Positions 21,661 through 33,859 of a stretch of DNA of 64,000 nucleotides are shown here, one piece after another; the stretch's first letter is position 1; each line of letters starts with the position of its first letter. This DNA comes from Mycosarcoma maydis (taxonomy: Eukaryota > Basidiomycota > Ustilaginomycetes > Ustilaginales), in the NCBI RefSeq assembly GCF_000328475.2, contig NC_026494.1, positions 310,001 through 374,000 of the forward strand. The letters run 5' to 3'. Made by a program: the position numbers and the translations under genes. The notes under the pieces were generated by a model, which ran no database searches, had not been told where the DNA came from, and was given only the letters and a program-made list of their open reading frames with translations.

Positions 21661-22977
21661 ACGGGTTGATTCTAGAAAATCGGATGGAAATCGTGAATGG
21701 TGGTGACACGAGAGACACGAGAAGAGAGAGGAAAATGGTGAGACTCGCTTAGCACGAGCGAGCCTAAATAGGTTTCGGGTCTCAGCTCTCTCCCTGTTAC
21801 TCGGGACAGTTGCTGGTGCTGATTCTAGATAGTTAGTGCGCACCAAATCAGCGAGTCTGTGGGTCTCGTCCGAGATCTGGAGCGCGACTCGGTGATGCTA
21901 CTGCGACTGCCAAGCTGTGGGCTGAGATGGAGGTGACGCTTGAAGCTGGTCATGCATGGCGTTTCGTTTCGAGTGCTAGCTGTACTGTAGTATACAGTAC
22001 TGCGCGCGCATCTTTGACGAGGTCTGCCATGATGGCAGAGCAGCTGCTTCATCATTGCTCAATAGTCGTGAGTGCTTGGAGGCTTGCACCGCAGCTTATT
22101 TGCTTCGTTGAAAAGCGGGGCGTTTTGTGTAAAAAGCGACACGCTCTAATTCACGATTATCACGATTCCGTGATTTTTCCGACCCACAGGTCGGGACGTC
22201 AGGGCTGGCAGCCACGAGCTGTTTCATCAAGAATTGTGAGTGTCAGTGCGCCACCAAGCAAACACTCTGTGAATCGCGACATGCGAGGCAAGGCAGGAAA
22301 ACCAAGACCGCTGGAGCCTACCAAGCCTATGCGTCACCACGGAAGGCAATCACAACCACGAATCACGAATTCCATTTTCATGGAGAATCACAGCATGCTT
22401 TGCAGGATGCAAGCCAACCCATGACTGCACGCTGGAAGCATCAAGGCCGGTGATCTCGTGTTTAGGAATCAAGACGCGGGACCCTGCAACATGTGCATGC
22501 ACATTTGCTGCTTGCAGCTCCCTCCAACTCGGTGCCCATGCGAAAAGTACTACTACCGCCATGCTTGCTGCGATCGAGATGTCTTGCAACTCTGCTACAC
22601 TTTATGCATTGCGGACAAACAACCATCAGAGCCGCAGCGCAAATGGCTTTCCGCAGCTTCGCTTGAACCGGACACCAGTATCCGCCTAACTCAGTCTGGC
22701 TCGTGCCGTTTTGGTGTTCCAGCAGAGGCATGTCACTTGGGCAGAAAGAGCCGGATCACCCAATTGCCAATTGACGATTGACAAGGCCGGATAGCAAGCG
22801 TTCCAGTCGGAAACTCATGATTCGCTGTAAGTCATTATCGAACCAAGTTTGTGGTCCATGGAGCCGACTCAACCGAAAGTTGTCTACACTCCATTCGCGA
22901 TGGACACTTACAGTTCGTCCGTTACTCTAACGCAGCCCAGTCAGTTGTAATAAAATTGAAAAAAAGGGAAAAGCCCA

Positions 22978-23025
22978 ACGAAGCACGAAGCACGAAGCAC
23001 GAAACACGAAACACGAATCACGATT
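22978..23025. repeat. Tandem heptamer AARCACG
   Basis: Successive units AAGCACG x3, AAACACG x2, AATCACG x1 keep a strict 7-bp period and then run into ATT. The last unit is one transition or transversion away from the ATTCACG unit found elsewhere, so the array looks like a diverging relative of the same family. Confidence 0.9.
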
Positions 23026-23362
23026 CAGAAATGTCATCAAGATCCGACCCAAATAGCACGCGGCAGCAACTACCAACGCGAGTCTCTGAAGTCTCTGGCG
23101 CTGCGACACGCTTGGCTTCTGGCCGCTGTGCAACGCCTATCTAATTGGATTCCTGCATGGGTTCGCGAACAAGGTTTTTCAGCTAACTTACTCGACTCCT
23201 GACTGTGGTCTACTGCTGCGCCGCCCCAAAATCGTGGATTTTTTCTTTTTCTTTGTGAGAGTTTCGGTCGGTAACCTAGTTTCTGCAAAATTTCCAAGAG
23301 ACAACTCCCATTTCTCTTGGCTTGGCCTGCGTTGCTTGCGTGGCTCTTCCCCCTGGCTGCCT

Positions 23363-23393
23363 GTCAGTCAGTCAGTTAGTCAGTCAGTCAGTC
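23363..23393. repeat. Tetranucleotide (GTCA)n microsatellite
   Basis: About 7.5 copies of GTCA with one mismatch, within the C/T-rich leader region upstream of the Swi1-like gene. A simple microsatellite. Confidence 0.9.
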
Positions 23394-24816
23394 TTTCTGC
23401 CTGCGTCTCAACACACATACAGCACAGATACAGTTTTGAGCTGCAGCCTGCTCTCTCTCTGCCAAATCCGCCAGGCCGCCCGCCGCCGCCTGCCTGCATC
23501 TGAGCTGCTTTGTGACTGAGACTCACGACTGCCTCTCGCCATGTGCCTGCCTGTAGCTACCTGTGTCTGTGTGACTGGCGTAACTGCTGTGCCTTGTTCC
23601 ACAGACCCGTTCGTGGTTGCTCCTTGCGCCGGCTAGGCTGTCTCCCTGTGTGACGCTGTTTGCTCGCAGCCTGTCTCGCCCGTTGGCTTACATTCATGAT
23701 TTGTGGTTCGTGATTCTCGATTCGCGCCTCTGGCTCGCCCGCAATCACGATTTGCCCTCGCCTCTGCCTACTTCATTTCCGTTGCCGTTCGTCGCCATCA
23801 CCATCACCATCCTCATCATCCTCGACACTTTCACCATCATCATTCTTGGCCGCTACCGCTGCCGCTGCCGCTGCCGCCGTCGACCTTCGCCTCTCGACGC
23901 GAGCTTCTCTCTCCGTTGCGCTCCTCTTTCGGTGCACTCGCAGCCACGCTCCTGACCCCGTCGTTCCGGTTACATTCCTGCCTGTTTTTGTACCATCAAG
24001 CTTCAAGTGACTGGATTGGCTCCTTCCATACAGCCTTTCAAGCTTGTTCATTGTTTCCGCTCGTACATCCGCGCTGGCTCTGTTCGGCTGTCAACCGCTC
24101 AAAAAGCAGCTCCTTGTGACAGTCACTTGCGCACAGCGTCCCGCACAGCGCCCCGCCAGATTCCCTTTTTTTATTTTTTGTCTTACATCTTATACCCATC
24201 TGCTGGCCCATCGCCTTCTTGCATCTTGGCTTTCGCTTCCAATTGCAGCCTACACCTCCGCGTGCCATCCTAGGTCGTCTACGCACACACGCGAACTATC
24301 CTCGCCGTACCTCGATTTTGCCCCTTGAACTTCCTCGCGCATCAACCTCGTTACCACCTATCACGCACAGACACTTTGGCTCCTCGCCGCTCCTCTCGTG
24401 TCACGAATCTCTTTCCTAGATTCAACCCCATTTCGTCGTTAGTCACCCTTCCACAACAAGTGATCTTGCCACCGCTGCATCGTGAATGATAGGCCTTCAC
24501 TGTCTTATCCGTCTCAACACCGCTCTGCACCGCGCGCTTTCCGAGCTTTGACTCGTCTTTGACCCGTCTTTGGCCCCATCCTTGCAAATCCGCTTCCCCT
24601 TTTTGCCTCATCCTCTGTCTCCCTCATCCCAATCAACTTGTGCCACTAGCTTCTCTTGCCAGAGCACACCGGCAGACACGTGCATTGCCTCGCAAGCCCT
24701 ACAATCCCTGGGTAGAGCACGCTTCCGCCGCGCTCAGGCATCGTCTCCCCTCGAGTGAGGATCCCACTCCGACTTGTCGGCCGCGTATTTGACCATCGCG
24801 CTGCTATATCGCAACC

Positions 24817-25772
24817 ATGTCGGGCTTCGACCAGTCGCACAATGGTGCTTTCTTCAATTTCAATAACCTCACTCCACAGCAGCTCAACATGCTCCGCCAA
24901 CAGAGTCAGATGCAGCAACCCGTGCAGATGCCACAGCAGATGCCACAGCAGCAGCAGCAGCAGCAATCACAGCCGCCACCTGGCACACAACCCCAGCCGC
25001 AGATGCAGCAACGCAACGCCATGATGCCTCAGCTCGGCTTGCCTGCCGGCTTCAACCAGCAGCAACTTCAGACCTTGATGGCCCAGCAGCAGTCCCAACT
25101 TGCCAACGGCATCATGTCCAACAATCAGAATCCGCTCATGCAGATGATGCGTCCACAGCCCATGGTTCAGCCTCAGGCAACCCAGCAGCAGATGCAGCCG
25201 CAGCAACACGCCCAAATGCAGGGTCAAATGCCTCACCAGCAACCTTTGGGATCCCAGCCTGCCCATATTCAGCAGCAGCCTCAACAGACCAACAACCTTG
25301 GAGCTCCTCCTCAGATGACTGGCCTTGGAGCGCCCACGCCGACGTTTGCACAGCTATCGCATGCCATCGAACAAGCCAAGAAGGGTAACCTCACCCAGGA
25401 ACAAATGATTCAGGTAAGTGATTGCGCTTCGGTGGATCCGTACGCCCCGCAACACGTCTGCTGACGTTCTCTTCTCCCCGATCTTTCCTTTTCGCACAAC
25501 ACTAGTTGCGACAATTAATCACACGCCAACAAGCCATGCAAGCACAGCAGCAGGCGGCGCAGACCCAGAACACTGTCGCAAGGCCTCTGCAGCCTGCTCA
25601 GCCCAACATGAACTTGAACATGTCCAACGGCCCAAACTTTGCCAACGCTATGCAAAGGGCGCCTCAGATGCCAACACAAGCTCAGATGATGGCAGGTCTG
25701 CAGCAAGTCCGTCCAGGTCAATCGACGCCTACCATGGGTTCACAGGGTTTTTTGCAACCTGCCGCTCCATCT

Positions 25773-25807
<35 letters not shown>

Positions 25808-26290
25808 AACGCAAGTGTCCAATCAGATCCAATCCTCTCCTCAGGTGATGCAGGGCCAAGTACAGATGGCACGCGCTCCGACGCCCCAACAAATCCAGGG
25901 TATGCCTCAGAACGCGCAACAGTCGCAGCAGATCTTGGGTCAGACACCTGCGCAGCCGGCACAGCAAAGACCACCTGTCGGGCGACCAGACCCGACCCCG
26001 GGCACTAGCAACCAGCAAAACCCACTCAACTTTCTGCGCCTTTTGCACCAGCGTGTCACGGATATCGAAAGCAAGCTCAATTCAGATCTCAGCACCGAGG
26101 AACGCCAAGTTGTCCAGCAACAGCATGCAGAGGCTAAACGTCTGCAGTCTGCGCTGCTTCAGCGGCTCAATGTTCAGAATGCCCAACAGTTTGCCGCCTT
26201 GATGCAACAGGGTCAGCAAACACCTGGTCAGAATCAGCAACAGCCGCCGCCTCAACAGCCAAACCAAGCGTCACAGACGTCATCGCAGCC

Positions 26291-26322
<32 letters not shown>

Positions 26323-29300
26323 AGCAGCAGCAAGGTCTTAGCATGATGGGTAGCAATATTCAGGCTTCGCCGGTTGTCCGTCCACCGAACAAGCCTGGAT
26401 CTGCTCGGCCCCCACAGGGTCAATTTTCCAGTCCCATGCTCAACCAATCCGTACCACAAGCTCAAAGCGGCCAGCAAGCGCCACCGCAACAGCAGACGCC
26501 TCAGGTGCGTCCTTCTCCACAGATGGGCGCCATAAATGTCGCTGGACAGCCCAGCATGACTGGCTTGCAAGGTGTGCCGTCGCTGCGTCCAGAGCAGTTC
26601 ATGAAGGCTCTCGTTGATCTTATGAAGAAGCGCGGCACCCCGATCACCTCGCTGCCAAAAGTAGGCGGTCGGGAGCTGGATTTGTACCGCTTCTATCAGA
26701 TCGTACAAGCGCATGGCGGTAGCGAAGGAGCACACCAGAAGGGAGCTTGGCCAGCCATCGCCATGTCTTTGGAGCTTGCGCCACTTGGCTCGCCTCAAAC
26801 ACAAGCGCTTGGGCAGGCGCTGGCCACCGAGTACCGCAACTACCTTGCTCCGTTCGAAGAAACGTGGCAGCGAGCCATGCAGCATCAATACCAGATGTCT
26901 ATGGCAAGTGTCGGTCTCAGTCAGGCACAAGGCGCCGCACAAAACAACCCGGGGGCGCCATCTTTCCGACCTCCATCGACGCCACAGATGCAGTCGCAAC
27001 AGCTCAATCAGCAGCCTACTCAGGTGCCGGGGCAACAGACTTCAGTGATGGCCTCAAATCAATCACAACAACAACAACAACAACAGCAGCAGCAGCAGCA
27101 GCAAGCTCAGATGCAGACGCAGAACGCGGCGGGTGCACCTCAGCAACCCTCTCTTGCCGGCTTCAACCCAACTCCACCACCCATTCTCAGCGCCGAAAAC
27201 CTCGCCAAAGCAGGCATGTCTCAGGAACAGTTCAACAAGGTCTACCTTACCCAGCAGCTCAATGCGTGGCGACAGGAGCAGCTGCAAAATCAGCAGCGAC
27301 AGATGAGTCAGGCATATCAGGGCAATCAGGCTGGTTCAGGGCAGAATACTATGCAGCAGCCAGGGCAGGCGCAACAGCCTCAGCAACAGCAGCTACCACA
27401 AGCACAACAGGGATCCATGCAGCAGGCGCAGCAGATGGTCTGGCCAAACCAACAGCGATCAATGCTGCCACAAACGTCGGGTGCTCAGCCGTCACAGACG
27501 CAGCCTGCCCGCTTTGGTAGCGGTATGCCGGGTCAGCCGAATAATGCGCAACAAATACAAAACCAGGCTCAGATGGGCTCCAACGCTCAGATTCAGCAGC
27601 AAGGTCAGCCGCAACAGTCGCAAGCTCAGTCGTCGCAGATGCCGAGTTCGTCAGCACAGCCGCAACAGATGAGCGCACAGGCCATTTCTGCAACGAGTGC
27701 TTCTGGCGCGCCGCAGGGTCAGCCCGGTCAACCAGGTCAGCAGGGCCAACAGGGTCAGATCGCTGGACGCCCTTCCAACATGTCGCAGGCTCGCTTCATC
27801 GCAGTAAGCCCTGAACAGCTGGAGCAAGCGCGTGCAGCGATGCAGAAGATCGACCAGGAATTGGCTACTCAGAGACCCAGATTGCCCATCATCCAGAACA
27901 TTGCCGACGACGAGAGGGACCAGATTCTCGACCAGGTGCAGAAGCTAGCGCCGATTCAAGCGACCGTGACAGCACTGCTACCTGCCTTTTACGCAATGAA
28001 TGGCAATCTGGAGCCAGCGAAGCGTCTCAAGATTATGGCATTCATGTACAAGGACCAGTTCGACTTGCTGCCCAAGAAGCAGTGCATCCTGCGCCTGGCC
28101 GACCTGGACAAGCTCAAGATGCAGATGAGCCGATGCATCAGCTTTGTTCGTTCCAGCAACCCAGAATTGGCGCAGCGCATCGTGACTTCGCTCGGTGAGC
28201 AGTCGCGCGCTGCCCAACAGAACGGCGCCGCACCCTCCGCGACGGGCAGCAATAATTCAGCTTCGCAGAACGTCAACCAGGGAACAGCGGCAAACGCAAT
28301 GCAAGCTGGTTCCTCTGCTCCTCTTCCTGCTGCTCCGACGGCAGCAGCAGCCGCTGAGGTAGCCACGTTGCCAGCACAAGGCGCCGAGGCTGGAGCTGGT
28401 GTGAATGCTGATGGCACATTCGATGCTGTTGCAGCCATGCACGGCATCAAGCGCGGACTGCGACCCGAGAACCTCAAGCTGCCGCCCAATAAACGCGCAA
28501 AGAATGTTACTGGACCTGGCAAAGCGATGAGCCCTTCGTCTGGCGCCAACGAGTCGCCTAGAGTGGCTCCGTCGCCCGCTCAGCCGGAAGACACGCCCAC
28601 CCCAGCAGGCTCGACTCCGGCGGGCAAAGGCAGCAAGAAGATCGAAAAGACAGGCAAGGGCAGCAAGGCGACAGCCAAGAAGGGCAAAGGAGGTGCTGCA
28701 GGCACGCCGACGTCGTCTGCCGCTGAACCTGACAAGAAGTTCAAGACGAGCGCCGACATCATGGCTGAGGTCAAACGAGAATTGGCCGAGGCCGAACGCA
28801 AACGTCGCGAGGAAGGGTCTGCTGGCGATGCCTCTGGCGCTGCTGCCAAGGTGGACATGGCCAACGTCAAGGCAGAGCAAGAGGCGGAAGAGAGGCGCAA
28901 GAAAGACCAAGAGCTGGCGGGCCGCGATCCGGCAGGTCTTGTCGAGTCGACGTGGCACGAGTTGCTCGCTACCGGCAAGGTCAGCAATGTACCTGGAGGC
29001 GCCAACGCGTCGGTGGGAGCCCAAGCGAGCGGGCCATCTGCGTCAAACGGCTCGGACCCGAAGGCTTTGCAATCGCTCATGTCGATGTTAGGCCAAGATT
29101 CGATGTTGTCCGGACTTCCCATCAACGGCCTCAATGTTCCTTCAAAGGGACTCATGCCGGACGAGTCGAGCGGTGGCGCTGCTGTACCGAGCTTTATGGA
29201 AGGCGCACTGGATTCGCTGCCATCGGCGGACGCGGACACGGGCTTGGACATCGACCTGTTCGACTTTATCGAGGCTTCGGCCGCCGGACCAGACGCGTTC

Positions 29301-29867
29301 AACGACACGGATGTCGACCTGAGCGGCGTATTCGGATCGAGCGCGCTGAATGCCTCGACGCAGGAAAGCGAGCCACCGGTCGAGACTCCAGAGCTGGTGG
29401 CAAGCGCGCGACTCCCTGGGGGCAGCTCGAACGCATCGACGATTTCCAACTCGACATCGAACTCGATGCGCGGTAAGATGCCAGCAGCGCTGGGAGCGAG
29501 CGGGCTGGATTTTGGCTCTGCCGGACCGTCGAGCACGAGTCCGGCGGAAATGAGTAGCTGCGACGAGATTGATCTCGACAAGAGCCCGTTTGTTCACAGG
29601 ATGAGCCTCGATCGCATGGGCCTGACCATGGCTCCGGCAGTTGCGGGGACAGAGGCGCCCAAGGCGATTAACACGGTCGGCGGCCAGAGCACGTTGAAGG
29701 CTCAAGAAGAAACAGCGATCAACCAGGTTGAGCTCGGACCTGGTTCGCAAGGCATCACTGCGGGCTCCAGCGACGATTGGTGGGATCTGGACCACTTTGG
29801 CAGCGTGACTAATGCAGGGTTTGGCTCCGACGCCAATGCAGACCAGCCATGGGCGGTGCTGAGTTGA
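24817..29867 (+). CDS. SWI1: Gln-rich ARID-domain protein, Swi1-like SWI/SNF subunit
   Basis: Exons 24817-25413 and 25506-29867 give 1652 residues. The ARID DNA-binding domain is at about 559-652 (FMKALVDLMKKRGTPI, then LDLYRFYQIVQAHGGS). The rest is dominated by Gln/Met/Pro-rich sequence with pure Gln runs near 289, 460-476 and 719-733, a Lys/Ala/Ser-rich segment (about 1180-1300) and an acidic, Ser/Asp-rich C-terminus ending DWWDLDHFG. ARID plus Gln-rich flanks is the hallmark of Swi1/ARID1-type subunits, which target SWI/SNF remodellers to chromatin. A Med15-like mediator subunit would be the alternative for the Gln-rich part, but no KIX-type domain is evident and the ARID argues against it. 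The start ATG has the good context GCAACCATGTCG. A very long C/T-rich leader precedes it. Confidence 0.85.
25414..25505 (+). other. Intron of the Swi1-like gene
   Basis: A 92-bp phase-0 intron with GTAAGT donor, CTGAC branch point (about 25462) and ACACTAG acceptor. It joins ...ATG ATT CAG to TTG CGA CAA. Without it the frame ends 17 codons after the donor. Confidence 0.93.
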
Positions 29868-31548
29868 AGGAGGATGATGGCTTGGATGGAGCTAAGCGAT
29901 GTAACTATGAAGCGATCGCACAACTTTGCTTTGATGGCGAGTCGAACGACTTGAGCTTGTTCTACCATCACAAAATACCAAAACACTGACGTGCAATTCT
30001 CGAAAGGCACTCGACAATCATCGTCGGCCTCGGTGTCTTCTATTGTCGCCGTCAAACCTCTTGATATCCGGGTCGTTGATGGCCCTCTCCACCCCCCCTT
30101 TTCCTTTCGCTCGCCTAAAACTTTCACCTTTGTTAATTGCTTATTTTTTCTGCTCGCCGTTTGCGTCCGTCTATCTTCTTCTTGTTCACACTGTATCAGT
30201 CGTATCCTTTTGCTTCGTGCTGCTCCTCATCCTTAGGTTTCTAATTATGATTACGCCAGCATTGCCTATATCTGTTGAATGTTATCACTTCTACGATGTT
30301 CAATGTGCGTCTAGCAGGGTGGGGTCCATGTGGTAGATGGCATCTATCACCTCGACACGAGAGCCGACGCAGGGTTCAGTTCGGAATGGTGAGCATCGCA
30401 GCTGAATTAGGTTGTAAGGACCGCTAAGACACAAGGTGGGGCGCAACTGAGCGGAAGCGGAAAGGCGACGCCATGTACGCATCCCTTTTCGATTCAGCTT
30501 GGCTGTCAGAGTCACGAGTGTGTGACAGAAATCAACGAGCATGATTCATGATTTGTTAAATGACGGAAACGGTCCCTGAGAATCGTGAATCGGTCGATGG
30601 AGAAGGACACTCACGACACGAATCAAGCCAAACAAAATCGATGCGGAGGCACGAGGAACCCTGCCAAGAATCGTATCAACATGGCGCCTATTTCACGATT
30701 CGCTGATCATTTGACTCACGGATGCAGCCAAAAAAAATTACCGGACTCACACTCGTGACTGTAGCGATCGAAGCGTGAAGTTGCGTGTTGCTGCTTTCGA
30801 AGCGTTCACGGTTAGGCGAGCCAGCCAAGTTGAAATATGGAGGCAGGCAGGTAAGGCAGGCAGGCTAGCTGTGTGCAGACAAGATTATTTCGAATCCAGC
30901 GCGCCTGATTTGTCATGGTTTGGACCAGGCACAAACACTCATTCCATCCAACCAACCGTGAACCACGCGAAACGTGAACCGTGAACCAAAACGCATCGGA
31001 ACGTCAACCGGCAGCATCAGGCCTGTCACTCACTCTGAGCGCGATCGGCGACGCCGAAAGCAGGCCAATAAGCGAGCAAGCAACCCATTCAGTACTTGCG
31101 ACTGACTGTTCCAGAGTCCGACAATCAAGAATTACGAATGGCTGGACAAGCGAACAAGTGATTCTTTCCTCCACTTTACGCTTTGTGAATCGCACATTCA
31201 TGATTCGTGACTAGTTATGGATCCTGAATTCCGGTCGTGCATCAAGGCTCTACACCTGTTTGCCTCTCGAAACATTCATGATTGATATCCGTGATCACGG
31301 TGGGTTAACTCGTTGCACCAGCTAAAGCTCCTCTTCGGAACATCCGCTCGGTTCGTCTTGTCTTCTTCTCGTCCCTCTCGCTTCGCCATATCTCACTTAC
31401 CACTACTACTACCATCAAAGCAGAGAACCATCCGATCTCTCCAAAACAGAAAGCATATCTGAAGCCTTTCTTAGAAATTCAATTGCCCCCTGCTTCTTCT
31501 CTCGCTCTCGCCGCCAGGTCCATCGGAATCACCAACTCGTTCGAAAAG
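29868..31548. other. Intergenic region upstream of the PhoD-like gene
   Basis: About 1.7 kb with no gene that can be supported. Bases 30060-30240 are C/T-rich. Scattered motif copies include GAATCGTGAATC (about 30585), TTTCACGATTCG (about 30690) and ACTCGTGACT (about 30750). A short GGCA/AGGC-type tract lies at 30838-30866. Bases 31340-31548 are C/T-rich and probably contain the transcription start and 5' UTR of the phosphatase gene. Confidence 0.55.
30838..30866. repeat. Imperfect GGCA tetranucleotide tract
   Basis: GAGGCAGGCAGGTAAGGCAGGCAGGC, an imperfect 4-bp repeat with one interruption. A simple sequence tract in noncoding DNA. Confidence 0.8.
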
Positions 31549-33429
31549 ATGACGACGCTCAACGTCAAAGCGGGGCCTATGCTCCGATACGATAACGTCG
31601 ATCTTGGCACAGGTATTTACCATGCCTACGCCATGATTGTCACCGAAGATGCCACCAGTGACTACAATCTCACCCCCACCCTTCAGTATCGATGGGAGAA
31701 TGCTTCCGGTGTCTCGGCGGCTGCCGATGGTACCACCGCCGTCTCCGAAGCCGACTCTCACAACCACTCTGAGGCCATCAAGCTCCACCAATACCAAGGT
31801 CAGGAGGGCTCTTTTACCTTTTGGCGCTTCAAAATTGAGGTTCCCTTGGCCGATAGCGAGTTGGCGGTTCACTACTCGATTGACGGCGAACCGCACCCCA
31901 ATTCGCAGTCCGAAGCCATCAAGGGCATGACTGGCCACACCTTCTTCGTTCCCTCCAAGACGGACAACTTCCGATGGGCTGGTCACAGCTGCAATGGTTT
32001 CAGCTCTGGTGTCGACCAGGCTGAGTTCAACGGCCCCAACCCTCTCTGGGACGATTTGCTCAAGGCGCATGCTACTAAGCCATACCACGCCGTCATCGGT
32101 GGTGGCGACCAGATCTACTGCGATACGCTCGTGCGGGAGCCCGAGATGCAGGAGTGGAACAACCAGAGCGATGCAAAGAAACGCATGGCTATGCCTCTCA
32201 CCGACGAGATTCGCACCTGCATCGATCGCTACATGTTCAACCACTACTGCGAGTGGTTCGGCGGTGGATCCTTTGCTAAGACCATCGCACAAATCCCCAT
32301 GATCAACATGCTCGACGACCACGACCTCATCGACGGCTTCGGTACCTACCCTGACGACCTTATGCGTGCACCCGTCTTCAACCACGTCGGAGCTCGTGGT
32401 TACTTTTACTTTCTCCTCTTCCAGCTGTTTGTCAACGACGAGGTGGACGGTGTCAGCGAGACGTCGCACCCCAACAAGAGCATGCTCATTGGTGGCGACG
32501 GTGTCTACATCCCCTTCAAGAACCACAGTCTGCTCTCTTACCTTGGACCCAAACAGTGGATCCTGTTGGCCGACTGCCGTTCTGAGCGCAAGCTTGACCA
32601 AATCTGCAGCAAGGTCACCTACCAGCGTCTGTTTGATGCTGTTCGCAAACTGCCACCTGGTGTCGAGCATCTAATCCTTTTGCTCGGTGTGCCACTCGCC
32701 TATCCGCGAATGGTGTTTTTGGAACGCACGCTCTCGAGCTCTATGAACCCGCTCATCATGCTCGCCAAGGGTCTTTCTCCCGGCTTCACCAACAACTTTA
32801 ACGGCCAAGTCGAGCTGCTCGACGATCTGGGCGACCACTGGTGTGCGGGACCGCACAAACATGAGCGCAACTGGCTCGTCGAGCGCGTTCAGGAGCTGGC
32901 GCTCGAGAAGCACCTCCGCGTTTCGTACATTAGCGGTGACGTGCATGCCGCTGGTGTCGGCGTGTTCTATGGCTACCACCAGCATGATCCCAGTCTCGAC
33001 CCAAAATACTCGCTTGCCGTCATCACCTCGGCCATCGTCAACACGCCACCTCCACCCGCTGTCATCTCGATGCTCAACAAGCTGGCTAGCAAAAAGCATC
33101 GTTCGCTTTTCTACTGCGGAACTAAGGAAACCATGGTCCCGCTCTTCGAGACGGATTTGGAGGGTAACAAACAGAAGGATAAGTACATCATTGGCGCACG
33201 AAATTGGTGCTCTGTAGAGTATCAACCTGCGACGGCCGAGTTGGAGTTCGATATCCGAGTCGAGAAGGTCCGAGGTAGTGGAGAAACAAAGAGCTACGCT
33301 GTCAAGGCTCCAGCTCCGAGGTGGGATGTTGCTAAGCACCACCATCATCTTCTGCTCACGAAAAACTTTGATAAGGATGTTGGGACGCTCAAGGGTGCAC
33401 CGGACGGCGTCACGCATGTCAAAGCTTGA
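31549..33429 (+). CDS. PhoD-like metallophosphatase domain protein
   Basis: A 626-residue protein with a PhoD-like phosphatase fold. Family members are calcineurin-like metallo-phosphoesterases that cleave phosphomonoesters or diesters. Metal-ligand blocks are visible in order: HSCNG at about 145, GGGDQIYCD at about 184, the LDDHDLIDGFG motif at about 254 and SGDVHAAGVG at about 462. No signal peptide or membrane segment is seen, so it is likely intracellular, unlike secreted bacterial PhoD. The open frame extends to 31483 only through a TTG; the first ATG is at 31549 (AAAAGATGACG). The eukaryotic branch is widespread in fungi and poorly characterised; the substrate cannot be given. Its left flank is a C/T-rich leader; the downstream gene is convergent. 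Confidence 0.88.
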   Translation: MTTLNVKAGPMLRYDNVDLGTGIYHAYAMIVTEDATSDYNLTPTLQYRWENASGVSAAADGTTAVSEADSHNHSEAIKLHQYQGQEGSFTFWRFKIEVPLADSELAVHYSIDGEPHPNSQSEAIKGMTGHTFFVPSKTDNFRWAGHSCNGFSSGVDQAEFNGPNPLWDDLLKAHATKPYHAVIGGGDQIYCDTLVREPEMQEWNNQSDAKKRMAMPLTDEIRTCIDRYMFNHYCEWFGGGSFAKTIAQIPMINMLDDHDLIDGFGTYPDDLMRAPVFNHVGARGYFYFLLFQLFVNDEVDGVSETSHPNKSMLIGGDGVYIPFKNHSLLSYLGPKQWILLADCRSERKLDQICSKVTYQRLFDAVRKLPPGVEHLILLLGVPLAYPRMVFLERTLSSSMNPLIMLAKGLSPGFTNNFNGQVELLDDLGDHWCAGPHKHERNWLVERVQELALEKHLRVSYISGDVHAAGVGVFYGYHQHDPSLDPKYSLAVITSAIVNTPPPPAVISMLNKLASKKHRSLFYCGTKETMVPLFETDLEGNKQKDKYIIGARNWCSVEYQPATAELEFDIRVEKVRGSGETKSYAVKAPAPRWDVAKHHHHLLLTKNFDKDVGTLKGAPDGVTHVKA

Positions 33430-33859
33430 GTGGGCTGCGAAGCGAGGCGGGAGGGAGGGGGGAGGATGGAGGATGTTGGTGGTACACTTATACCCTGTAG
33501 TGTTTCTGTGCGATCGAGTGAGTACGGATGCTCTCCGATTGTTCTCTTACGGACAAAGGGATCGAGAGTCACAGTTACGACTGATAGGTCGTGTTCCGTA
33601 TTCTGGTCTCGCTCATTTTTCAATCACGAATGATAAGATAAATGATAGGTCTTCTCAGTGTGTCTGGCTGAGAGAGTACTGTGGGTTCGATTGCAAACTC
33701 ACGGAACTGAAATGCATCTATACAGCCAAGCCTAAAGTGTGTACACGCGTGTGCGCAAGCACGAGGGTCTGGGAACAAAGGGGCGGAACGTGATCAAGCC
33801 AAAGTAGGACTTGAATTCGAGTTACGAGTGCTGGCTGGTGATGAGCGATTCCATGCAAG
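33430..33859. other. Convergent gap
   Basis: About 430 bp between the 3' ends of the phosphatase and the Arg/Ser-rich gene. Purine-rich just after the phosphatase stop, then mixed. No gene is seen. Confidence 0.6.

Larger units (their letters stand above)
20667..24816. other. 4.1-kb divergent intergenic region rich in heptamer repeats
   Basis: No supportable gene lies between the ADP1-like and Swi1-like genes. Bases 20667-21200 probably hold the ADP1 promoter; a TACTTAAAAACC on the minus strand near 20760 could serve as a TATA-like element. Bases 21450-23030 are dense in TCACGA/TCGTGA motifs and 7-bp-period tracts. Bases 23240-24816 are strongly C/T-rich on the plus strand, like the leaders of the kinase and Itc1 genes, and probably include the promoter and a long 5' UTR of the Swi1-like gene. 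Several open frames of 60-165 codons show no domain-like content. Confidence 0.6.
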